Shown here: one piece after another, positions 4,790 to 10,728 of the stretch
How positions within the stretch are numbered: position 1 is the first letter of the stretch
Layout: each line of letters begins with the position of its first letter
DNA from: Candidatus Thalassarchaeaceae archaeon
GTDB taxonomy: Archaea; Thermoplasmatota; Poseidoniia; Poseidoniales; Thalassarchaeaceae
Direction: 5' to 3'
Length of the DNA: 10,728 nucleotides
Assembly: GCA_029250565.1 (NCBI GenBank)
Contig: JAQXFA010000015.1
Span: 1-10,728, forward strand
Notes under the pieces: model-generated
The model's database searches: none
What the model saw: the letters and a program-made list of their open reading frames with translations, nothing else
What the model was told of the DNA's origin: nothing
Translations under genes and position numbers: made by a program

Positions 4790-7528
4790 ATGCGTAAGGC
4801 GACTTTGTTGGTGATTCTGCTACTCATCGCCTCGTTTCCGAGCCCCGCAACTGCAGATGAACCAATACGTCAACGCACAAATATGACTGAATTTACTTGG
4901 ATGGGGGCGGCAACAACTGTACAGGTTTCAGGAGAATGGGATGATTGGCAAGTCCGTACAGATTTAGTAGATAATAACGGGTCTTGGAGTGTTGAACTCA
5001 ATCTTAATCCAGGTATGTATTGCTACAAACTTATCATCGATAATAATTGGATTTTTGACCCTGCTGAACCATATCGTGGTTATTGTGGGGATTATGAGAA
5101 TAGCATTGTTAGAGTGCCTGATGCTTCAATCCCAATGTTCACTCATGAAATCAATAATCAAAATTTGACTGTCTACTGGCATGCTGGTTCCAGCGGTGGT
5201 GCACCTCAATACACACCATCTGCTCTGACTAACAGTTCGTGGGATGCTCAAACATGGACATGGAGTCTTGACCTGTCAAACCTACCTGATGGAAAGAATA
5301 CCCTGCACATCAACGGAGAAGATGTTGATGGAAATGTAGCCGATGATTTGTTACTTCCATTTTGGAATGGGCCGCAAGCAGATTTCGTGTGGGAAGATGC
5401 CCTCATTTACATGATAATGACCGACCGCTTCGTCAATGGTAACAATACAAATGACCCACTTTCAACTGGTGCCGCCCAAGGCGCAGATTGGATGGGTGGG
5501 GATTTCGCAGGGGTCACTCAGATGATTCATTCAGGGCATTTTACAAATCTTGGAGTCAATGCATTATGGCTGACCCCTTTCAACTCAGCAGCAAATGGCA
5601 CCGGTACAAGTTCAGATGAACAACATGATGTTTCAGCCTACCATGGCTATTGGCCGGTTGAAGCACGGGGAATTGATTCACGATTAGGGACCGAAGCAGA
5701 GTTGCATGAATTAGTGGATGCTGCACATGATGCTGGGATTCGCATCATGGGTGATTTTGTCGTAAATCACGTGCACGAAGACCACCCCTACTACTCAGAT
5801 AATCCCGAATGGTTCAACGAAGGATGTCTTTGTGGTGAACAAAATTGTGACTGGACTGAACATCGCCTTGACTGTTTGTTTAGGTCATATATGCCTGATG
5901 TCAATTGGCGTGATAGGAACGCTAGTGAGCAATTCATTTCTGATGTAATGTGGTGGATGGAAACATTTGACCTTGATGGCGGTCGAATAGATGCGGTCAA
6001 GCATGTCGAAGACCTTGCTATTACTAATCTAGCAGTACGCATCAATGAGAGATTTGAAACGGCTGGAACCGATTATTATCTGAAAGGTGAAACAGCAATG
6101 GGTTGGGCTGGCCACAACTTGAATGACAATGCTGACCAGTATGGTACAATCAACAATTACATTGGGCCAAATGCACTTGATGGGCAAGCTGACTTTGTTC
6201 TCTACCATGCAGTAGTAGACAACGTATTCACATCAGGCGACATGGATTATGCACATTTGGATTACTGGACGACTCGAAGTCAAGACCAATATGTCGAAGG
6301 TGCAACAATGGTTCCTTTTGTCGGCAGTCATGATGTACCGAGATTCACAAGCAGAGCAGATACTGGCACATCAGATGCTTGGAATCAATGGGTTGAGGAT
6401 GGCTTACCTGGGCAACCCGGAATTGATGGACCATACCAAGCCGCTTTACAGGCTTACACATGGTTGCTTACAACACCAGGATCGGCTATGATATACCAAG
6501 GGGATGAATATGGGGAATTTGGTGGTGCTGACCCTGACAATCGTCACATGTGGCGCAATATATCTAATCACAGTTCTCGGGAAACCTCGATAATGGAAAA
6601 TATCAGTGCTATCGGTCAATTGAGATTGGATTCTGATGCACTCCGTCGCGGTACATACACATCTCTATCCAACGGGACTGATACAATTGCTTGGTCTATG
6701 ACAACAGAATCCGACCAAGCAGTGATTGCCATGAATCGTGGTGATACTACAGCCGAGTTTAATCTTGATCTCGATTGGTTTGCAAACGATTCACTAAATG
6801 GAATTATCATGAATAGTGAACACCAATTCATTCTGCCCGCACATAGCGTTGCTATCTTCATCCCTGAAGATGAAAACACCACAACACCCCCTGTTGAAGG
6901 ATGTACAGATTCTAATGCCGAAAACTTTGATCCGCTCGCTGAAATTGATGATGGAACTTGTGAATATTCGGAACCACCCCAAGAGGGTTGTACAGATTCA
7001 AGCGCTACGAACTACGATGCACTTGCTGAGATTGATGATGGGACCTGTGAATATCCAGAACCGCCTCAAGAAGGTTGTACAGATTCAAATGCTACGAACT
7101 TTGACTCGCTCGCTGAAGTTGATGATGGTACATGCGAATATAGTAATCCAAACCCAGATAACAATTCCAGCAATGATACAGGGAATCAAACTAACAATCA
7201 AACGGGTAACGAAACAGGTAACCAAACAGGAAATCAAACAGAAGAAACACCAACTGAACCACCCGAAGAAGAGGAGATGGTCACTTGTGACGCGTGCTGT
7301 GGTGAAACAGTTGAGGTGCTGAAATCAATCGGCTGTGACATGGTGGATGATGGTGAACTTGAGTGTGAACCCTGTGAACAGGTAGAGGGAGAATCCTCTG
7401 TAAACGATAACCCCGAAAGAACACAGGGTGGATTCAGTTTCCTTACCGGTGCAGCAATAGGGCTCATTATGCTCATAATATTTGCAATTGGGGCTGTTGT
7501 AATCATCACTCAGAGTCGCCGTGAGTGA
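4790..7528 (+). CDS. Secreted, membrane-anchored GH13 alpha-amylase-family enzyme
   Basis: This 912-residue extracellular glycoside hydrolase probably cuts starch or glycogen-like alpha-glucans into importable maltodextrins. Its parts in order are: signal peptide 1-22 (cleavage near ATA-DE); an AMPK/CBM48-like glucan-binding domain at about 33-108 (FTWMG, VSGEWDDW, PGMYCYKLIID, WIFDP); a second beta domain at about 112-190; a GH13 barrel from about 200 to 600; a beta-sandwich at about 605-695; three 29-residue Cys/Asp repeats at 703-789; a sequon-rich linker at 790-829; a six-Cys segment at 832-862; and a membrane helix at 884-906 with tail QSRRE. GH13 regions are intact: I DFVVNH (322-327), II GGRIDAVKH with Arg399 and nucleophile Asp401, III Glu434 in KGETAMG, IV FVGSHD with His514-Asp515. 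SHD replaces the common NHD, as also occurs in neopullulanase-type enzymes. Subfamily and exact specificity (amylase, neopullulanase or cyclodextrinase) cannot be fixed by eye. Confidence 0.93.
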   Translation: MRKATLLVILLLIASFPSPATADEPIRQRTNMTEFTWMGAATTVQVSGEWDDWQVRTDLVDNNGSWSVELNLNPGMYCYKLIIDNNWIFDPAEPYRGYCGDYENSIVRVPDASIPMFTHEINNQNLTVYWHAGSSGGAPQYTPSALTNSSWDAQTWTWSLDLSNLPDGKNTLHINGEDVDGNVADDLLLPFWNGPQADFVWEDALIYMIMTDRFVNGNNTNDPLSTGAAQGADWMGGDFAGVTQMIHSGHFTNLGVNALWLTPFNSAANGTGTSSDEQHDVSAYHGYWPVEARGIDSRLGTEAELHELVDAAHDAGIRIMGDFVVNHVHEDHPYYSDNPEWFNEGCLCGEQNCDWTEHRLDCLFRSYMPDVNWRDRNASEQFISDVMWWMETFDLDGGRIDAVKHVEDLAITNLAVRINERFETAGTDYYLKGETAMGWAGHNLNDNADQYGTINNYIGPNALDGQADFVLYHAVVDNVFTSGDMDYAHLDYWTTRSQDQYVEGATMVPFVGSHDVPRFTSRADTGTSDAWNQWVEDGLPGQPGIDGPYQAALQAYTWLLTTPGSAMIYQGDEYGEFGGADPDNRHMWRNISNHSSRETSIMENISAIGQLRLDSDALRRGTYTSLSNGTDTIAWSMTTESDQAVIAMNRGDTTAEFNLDLDWFANDSLNGIIMNSEHQFILPAHSVAIFIPEDENTTTPPVEGCTDSNAENFDPLAEIDDGTCEYSEPPQEGCTDSSATNYDALAEIDDGTCEYPEPPQEGCTDSNATNFDSLAEVDDGTCEYSNPNPDNNSSNDTGNQTNNQTGNETGNQTGNQTEETPTEPPEEEEMVTCDACCGETVEVLKSIGCDMVDDGELECEPCEQVEGESSVNDNPERTQGGFSFLTGAAIGLIMLIIFAIGAVVIITQSRRE
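6896..7156 (+). repeat. Three tandem 87-bp repeats encoding Cys/Asp modules
   Basis: Units start at 6896, 6983 and 7070, each 87 bp (29 residues), in frame within the amylase gene. Each encodes GCTDS-A-N-(F/Y)-D, then LAE-(I/V)-DDGTCEY and a short Pro-containing spacer. The two Cys are 19 residues apart and probably form a disulfide. The Asp-rich DDG segment suggests calcium binding. Similar modules are common in surface proteins of marine microbes. The DNA copies are highly similar, which suggests recent duplication or recombination between units. Copy number may therefore vary between strains. Confidence 0.9.
7157..7276 (+). repeat. Sequon-periodic Asn/Thr linker encoded in the amylase
   Basis: Residues 790-829 of the amylase are a low-complexity stalk. 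N-x-S/T sequons occur at Asn792, 795, 799, 803, 807, 811 and 815, with an almost strict four-residue (12-base) period, followed by the acidic Pro stretch TPTEPPEEEE. The segment lies between the Cys/Asp repeats and the membrane-proximal Cys cluster. Dense N-glycosylation on the outer face of the membrane is the obvious prediction. Confidence 0.8.
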
Positions 7529-9152
7529 ATAAATCATAGAAATGCACGTAATCAGAAATCATCCTTGCACCTGTGAATCTAGCACTAGTCGCAATTGCTG
7601 CCCTCATGAGATGTGCCCATCTTTCCTCTCCAACAGACCACGCCTGCAAAACCTCGTTTTCTAATACTGAGTAAAGTGAATCAACATCTCGCTGATCATC
7701 CCGGTCATCCTCAGCCTTTCCAATAGCCCAACCATTAACACCATGTTCACAGGCTTCTGGCCACCACCCATCCAAAATTGAGAAGTTCGGAACACCATTC
7801 ATTGCCGCCTTCATACCACTGGTCCCCGAAGCCTCCATTGGGCGAACTGGGTTATTCAACCAAATATCAACGCCTCCGGTCATCGCAAGACCGGTGGCCA
7901 TCGAATAATCCTCTAGAAATGCCACAGGAATTTCGTCTGCAACCTGCTGGGCACCAGCAAAGATGTCGCGAATTAGTTGTTTTCCTCCTTCATCCCTAGG
8001 GTGAGCCTTCCCCGCGAAAACAAACTGAATCTTGCCTGCTCCAATCGCTCTTAGTCTCTCTAAATCACTGAACACTAAATTTGCTCTTTTGTAGGTTGCA
8101 AAACGCCGGGCAAAACCAATTGTCAAACGATCTTCATGAAGCTCAACACCTGTGCTCACATGCACTAGGTCACGCAAAACTGCTCTCGCTTGTTGGCGTG
8201 CTGAAATTAAAGCAGCATCAGGTATTTTACCAGCATGTGCTAAGATTGCTGGGTCATTACGCCAACCATGCAAATACTCATCAAAGATTTCCTTCATAGG
8301 AGGAGTTGTCCAAGTAAGGTGATGAACTCCATTAGTTATGGGTTCAATGTGCGTTCCTTCAAACATTGTAGAAGCCACCCAAGCATTTAGGTTTGATACA
8401 GCATTAACTCGACCTGCCAAAGCGATTGCGAGATGACTCATTGAACATGATTCTTGGCACCCGTCAATAGTACGTGCATTTTCTGGTAATAAATTGCCAA
8501 TCACATCTTCTACATCCTCCCAAGCAAATCTATCGTGACCTGCAGGAACAGGAGTATGAGTAGTAAACAATGTTCGTCTTGACAACTCAGCAAGAGTCCA
8601 TCCTTGAGATAACATTTCTAAGGCCGCAAATGTACAGTGGCCTTCGTTGAGATGCAACCCTTTCAGTGGCCATTCACCAAGCGCCTTAAGGATTCTAATC
8701 CCACCAACACCAAGCAGATATTCTTGCCGTAATCTTGTAGAATTATCGCCTCCATAAAGTCGATTCCCTAAGGCAGCATGCTCAGGTTTGTTCAAGTCAT
8801 GCCTAGTGTCAATAAAATATACAGGAACTACATGGCCACTAATCCCTGCTACTTGAGTCACCCATACGCGCGCATTTAGAGTGGTGTCATCTAATGGTAA
8901 AGCCAATTCAATACCTGTATCTGTAAGGTGTTCCGAAGGGTCGATTTCGGGATAAGTTTCAGACTGATTTCCCTTAGAATCAAGATGTTGCCTGCCGTAT
9001 CCCTCGCGATAAAGCAAGGTTACAGCGACTAGATCCACCCCTCCATCAGCGGCTGATTTTACATGGTCACCTGCTAATACACCAAGACCACCAGAATAGG
9101 TGTGAAGGTCGGACCAAAGTCCAATCTCTGCCGAGAAGTATGCGACCACCAT
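7506..9152 (-). CDS. glgP: Alpha-glucan phosphorylase (GT35), short form
   Basis: This 548-residue cytoplasmic enzyme uses phosphate and pyridoxal phosphate (PLP) to release glucose 1-phosphate from alpha-1,4-glucan ends. Family motifs in order: AYFSAEIGL at 4-12, GGLGVLAGDH at 21-30, LNEGHCTFAALE at 168-179, FTTHTPVPAGH at 196-206, ITNGVHH at 272-278, FARRFATYKR at 347-356, and EASGTSGMKA at 440-449 with Lys448 as the PLP lysine. It matches the prokaryotic glucan phosphorylase branch (TIGR02094 type). It starts directly at the first conserved strand and lacks the N-terminal region of about 100 residues found in the roughly 800-residue members. The frame has a stop nine to ten codons upstream of ATG 9152 and no other start, so the short N-terminus looks real. 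A gggtg motif lies five bases before the ATG. The gene is 41 bases downstream of malQ on the same strand, and its last 23 bases overlap the amylase 3' end. Confidence 0.93.
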   Translation of the reverse strand: MVVAYFSAEIGLWSDLHTYSGGLGVLAGDHVKSAADGGVDLVAVTLLYREGYGRQHLDSKGNQSETYPEIDPSEHLTDTGIELALPLDDTTLNARVWVTQVAGISGHVVPVYFIDTRHDLNKPEHAALGNRLYGGDNSTRLRQEYLLGVGGIRILKALGEWPLKGLHLNEGHCTFAALEMLSQGWTLAELSRRTLFTTHTPVPAGHDRFAWEDVEDVIGNLLPENARTIDGCQESCSMSHLAIALAGRVNAVSNLNAWVASTMFEGTHIEPITNGVHHLTWTTPPMKEIFDEYLHGWRNDPAILAHAGKIPDAALISARQQARAVLRDLVHVSTGVELHEDRLTIGFARRFATYKRANLVFSDLERLRAIGAGKIQFVFAGKAHPRDEGGKQLIRDIFAGAQQVADEIPVAFLEDYSMATGLAMTGGVDIWLNNPVRPMEASGTSGMKAAMNGVPNFSILDGWWPEACEHGVNGWAIGKAEDDRDDQRDVDSLYSVLENEVLQAWSVGEERWAHLMRAAIATSARFTGARMISDYVHFYDLFTHGDSE

Positions 9153-9193
9153 GAGTACACCCGATAGAAAACAGTCATATCATGTCTGCGCAA
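9153..9193 (-). other. malQ-glgP intergenic spacer
   Basis: This 41-base gap separates the malQ stop (TAG) from the glgP ATG on the - strand. It holds a gggtg run five bases before the glgP start as a possible weak ribosome site. No hairpin or U-tract terminator is seen, so the two genes are probably co-transcribed. A TATA-like element for a separate glgP promoter is not convincing. Confidence 0.5.
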
Positions 9194-10468
9194 CTAGCTA
9201 CCTCGTCCTGATCTGTAGACTTGTTGGCCAAACCAGTTTAGACTATCATTAGTGAGTTCATCCCAATCGAATCGCCATTCCCAGTTTCCATCTAGAGTAC
9301 CTGGGGTGTTCATACGCGCTTGCGAGTCCAAACCCATAACATCTTGAAGAGGGATAATTGCAAGATTTGCAGGTGAATTCAAAGCATCTTGAATCAAATC
9401 CTGCACTGGTTTACCTCCCCAACCAACGGTGGTATCATTGTCATGAGTCCCAGTATAAACTACCGTGTCCTCAGAATGATTCTCTGGATTGTGAGGGTTG
9501 TCAACATCATCATTGGCGAAATGCAAGACGGCCATACCTGGTATCCCATGTTGTTTTCTCAACTCAATAACAGATGGTGGAATGATTCCCAAATCTTCGG
9601 CGACTATTTTACCCGCAGGAGCGACCTCAAGGATGGCCTCAAGAAGTTCTGTTTTCGGTCCTTGGACCCACTGGCCATTCTTGGCAGTTGGGTGATGGGC
9701 TGGAATTTCCCATGCTGAATCTAAGGCGCGGAAATGGTCGATTCTAACGAGGTCAAACATCTCGAACATACGTGCTGTGCGTGCTTTCCACCAAGCGAAA
9801 TCTTCGTCACGATGCGCATCCCAATTATACAGCACAGTACCCCACTTTTGCCCGTCTTCTGAGAAGTAATCAGGGGGGACTCCTGCGACCACCGAAGGAG
9901 CTCCGCTAGCCTCAAGTTTGAACAAGTGTTGATTTGCCCACACATCCGCTGAATCGTGAGCGACAAAGAATGGTAAATCACCAAACAGACTTACCCCACA
10001 TCCCTCTGCAGTATTACGTAATTGACCCCAATCGATTTCGATGATGAATTGCTCTTCCATCCACTTACCCATTGGACCATATAACTCATCAATGACCTCC
10101 TTGATTGCCTCTGGATCTCTGTCCCTTAGTGGAGCTGGCCATTGAGTCCATGGCAATCCATCTAACTGATATTTCAAAACCGCAAACAGGGCGTAGTCCT
10201 CTAACCAATGGCGATTTTTTCCAATCCACTTCTCTAATGATTCGTAATCCAAGCTATAATTCATTGCAGGGTCACGAAATCTATCCCAGACTGCAAAGGC
10301 CGAATACGACGCATATGGCGACCCATGCTCATCGGGCGGCGACAACGGCAACATCTGCCATACACTGCAACCGATTTGGCTAAGTAATCTACAGAATCGG
10401 TGAGCATCTTCGCCCAAAGTTTGCGAAGGAAGCGATGTGAGATGGCAAAGAACACCCGCTTGGCGCAT
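9194..10468 (-). CDS. malQ: 4-alpha-glucanotransferase (GH77, amylomaltase), compact form
   Basis: This cytoplasmic enzyme transfers maltodextrin segments between chains. It releases glucose and makes longer chains that the phosphorylase can use. From ATG 10468 the protein has 424 residues and begins MRQAGVLCHLTSLPS, the usual GH77 N-terminus. Conserved parts include GSPYASYSAF at 49-58, VVAGVPPDYFS, VRIDHFRA with nucleophile Asp244, AEDLG with acid/base Glu291, and THDNDT with Asp343. It is shorter than typical bacterial enzymes of about 500 residues. The NPYLIDL-type segment after SAFA is missing (only 29 residues separate SAF from WLEDYALF). So are about 35 residues between DNDT and QDVMGL. 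All three catalytic residues remain, so activity is likely. A longer reading from TTG 10576 adds 36 non-family residues and would overlap the divergent gene, so I reject it. No ribosome site precedes ATG 10468, which suggests a leaderless transcript. Confidence 0.93.
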   Translation of the reverse strand: MRQAGVLCHLTSLPSQTLGEDAHRFCRLLSQIGCSVWQMLPLSPPDEHGSPYASYSAFAVWDRFRDPAMNYSLDYESLEKWIGKNRHWLEDYALFAVLKYQLDGLPWTQWPAPLRDRDPEAIKEVIDELYGPMGKWMEEQFIIEIDWGQLRNTAEGCGVSLFGDLPFFVAHDSADVWANQHLFKLEASGAPSVVAGVPPDYFSEDGQKWGTVLYNWDAHRDEDFAWWKARTARMFEMFDLVRIDHFRALDSAWEIPAHHPTAKNGQWVQGPKTELLEAILEVAPAGKIVAEDLGIIPPSVIELRKQHGIPGMAVLHFANDDVDNPHNPENHSEDTVVYTGTHDNDTTVGWGGKPVQDLIQDALNSPANLAIIPLQDVMGLDSQARMNTPGTLDGNWEWRFDWDELTNDSLNWFGQQVYRSGRGS

Positions 10469-10469
10469 G

Positions 10470-10486
10470 AACGGCCTACGGCCGTT
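10470..10486. repeat. Perfect 7-3-7 inverted repeat at the malQ start
   Basis: The + strand reads aacggcc-tac-ggccgtt, two perfect 7-base arms around 3 bases, ending one base before the malQ ATG (10468 on the - strand). A hairpin here would hide any ribosome site. As DNA, it lies between the TATA-like element at 10491-10503 and the start codon, a position where archaeal repressors often bind. Its geometry equals that of the repeat at 90-106, but the arms differ. Confidence 0.6.
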
Positions 10487-10490
10487 GCTA

Positions 10491-10503
10491 CCATAATGTT
10501 TTG
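10491..10503. promoter_or_regulatory. Possible shared TATA-like element for malQ and the divergent gene
   Basis: The AT-rich block ccataatgttttg lies in the 59-base gap between two divergent starts. Its centre, near 10497, is about 29 bases from the malQ ATG (10468) and about 31 bases from the ATG at 10528. Those distances suit an archaeal TATA box serving leaderless transcripts both ways. The block is not a strong TATA consensus, and neither start has a clear ribosome site, so this is an inference from spacing. Confidence 0.4.
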
Positions 10504-10527
10504 ATGTGCCTTCAACTGCCAAATGTG

Positions 10528-10728
10528 ATGAAGCGTCACTCAGTTGCAATTGCAATCCTACTTTTGATGATACCAATGCTTGGCATCATCAGTAGCGCTG
10601 CCACACCTGACAACATTACAATTGATGGTGACCTATCAGAATGGGACTCTGACACGCTGATAGATATTGATTCAAATTCGTCAGTACCTTTCAGAATGAC
10701 ATGGAATGATACTCATCTGTTCTTTGCA
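10528..10728 (+). CDS. Partial secreted protein with DOMON/glucodextranase-C-like domain
   Basis: The open frame starts at ATG 10528 (GTG 10525 is also possible) and runs off the window after 67 codons, so the 3' part is missing. Residues 1-25 are a clear signal peptide: MKRH, then a hydrophobic core ending in ISSAA. Residues 29-67 begin a beta domain with ITIDGDLSEWD and, after a short acidic loop, FRMTWNDTHLFFA. This pattern is typical of the DOMON/CBM9-like domain seen at the C-terminus of glucodextranases and of archaeal amylopullulanases. Here it is at the N-terminus. The neighbouring maltodextrin genes suggest a surface alpha-glucan-binding or glucan-degrading protein, possibly with a GH57 or other catalytic domain downstream, but that part is not visible. 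It is transcribed divergently from malQ, 59 bases away. Confidence 0.8.
   Translation, partial: MKRHSVAIAILLLMIPMLGIISSAATPDNITIDGDLSEWDSDTLIDIDSNSSVPFRMTWNDTHLFFA

Noticed and set aside
4740..4790. Frameshift as the cause of the short ATPase
   Set aside because: No OB/TOBE-like sequence follows in any frame. The amylase gene, with its own ribosome site and signal peptide, begins six bases after the stop.
6896..7156. CRISPR-like array
   Set aside because: The 87-bp units are contiguous, in frame and protein-coding, without spacers.
6816..7322. 168-codon + strand frame inside the amylase gene
   Set aside because: This is the shifted frame of the repeat and linker region. Its low-complexity Lys/Gln/Thr content mirrors the in-frame repeats, and the annotated frame has clear domains.
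10469..10576. Longer malQ reading from TTG 10576
   Set aside because: The added 36 residues do not look like GH77 and would overlap the divergent signal-peptide gene by 49 bases. The family N-terminus starts at ATG 10468.

Overview
The window is a starch/maltodextrin utilisation locus, most likely from an archaeon. Marine Group II euryarchaea (Poseidoniia) is my best guess, with moderate confidence. Four things point that way. The surface proteins carry N-x-T/S sequon-rich stalks and a C-terminal membrane anchor. The amylase has Cys/Asp repeats of a type I associate with marine group II archaea and marine Bacteroidetes. Genes inside the operon have purine-rich ribosome sites, while the divergent genes look leaderless with AT-rich TATA-like elements about 30 bases from their ATGs. 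No bacterial -35/-10 promoter stands out. A bacterium is not excluded, and no rRNA or other phylogenetic marker is present.

Layout. Bases 1-154 are an AT-rich upstream region with a perfect 7-3-7 inverted repeat. From 155 to 7528 on the + strand is a tight four-gene operon. It encodes a fused maltodextrin-binding protein and MalF permease (155-2767), a MalG permease with an N-terminal extension (2764-4005, 4-base overlap), a short MalK-like ATPase (4010-4783) and a secreted, membrane-anchored GH13 alpha-amylase-family enzyme (4790-7528). On the - strand are malQ (10468-9194) and then glgP (9152-7506), in that order of transcription. The 3' end of glgP overlaps the 3' end of the amylase gene by 23 bp. 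At the right edge a divergent + strand gene starts at 10528 and runs out of the window. It encodes a signal peptide followed by a DOMON/glucodextranase-C-like beta domain.

How the genes work together (inference from families). The anchored GH13 enzyme cuts alpha-glucan outside the cell. The binding domain fused to MalF captures maltodextrin and hands it to the MalF-MalG-MalK2 importer. In the cytoplasm MalQ disproportionates short maltodextrins and GlgP phosphorolyses longer chains to glucose 1-phosphate. The partial gene probably encodes another surface glucan-binding or glucan-degrading protein. No hexokinase, phosphoglucomutase or transcription regulator (such as a TrmB family member) is visible here.

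The unusual parts are architectural. The binding protein is covalently part of the permease. MalG has about four extra membrane helices. The ATPase lacks the usual MalK C-terminal regulatory domain. MalQ is missing two stretches common in GH77 enzymes. The amylase is held on a sequon-periodic stalk. Together they look like a streamlined capture system in which every visible extracellular part is tethered to the membrane. No stretch longer than 300 bases lacks a gene.
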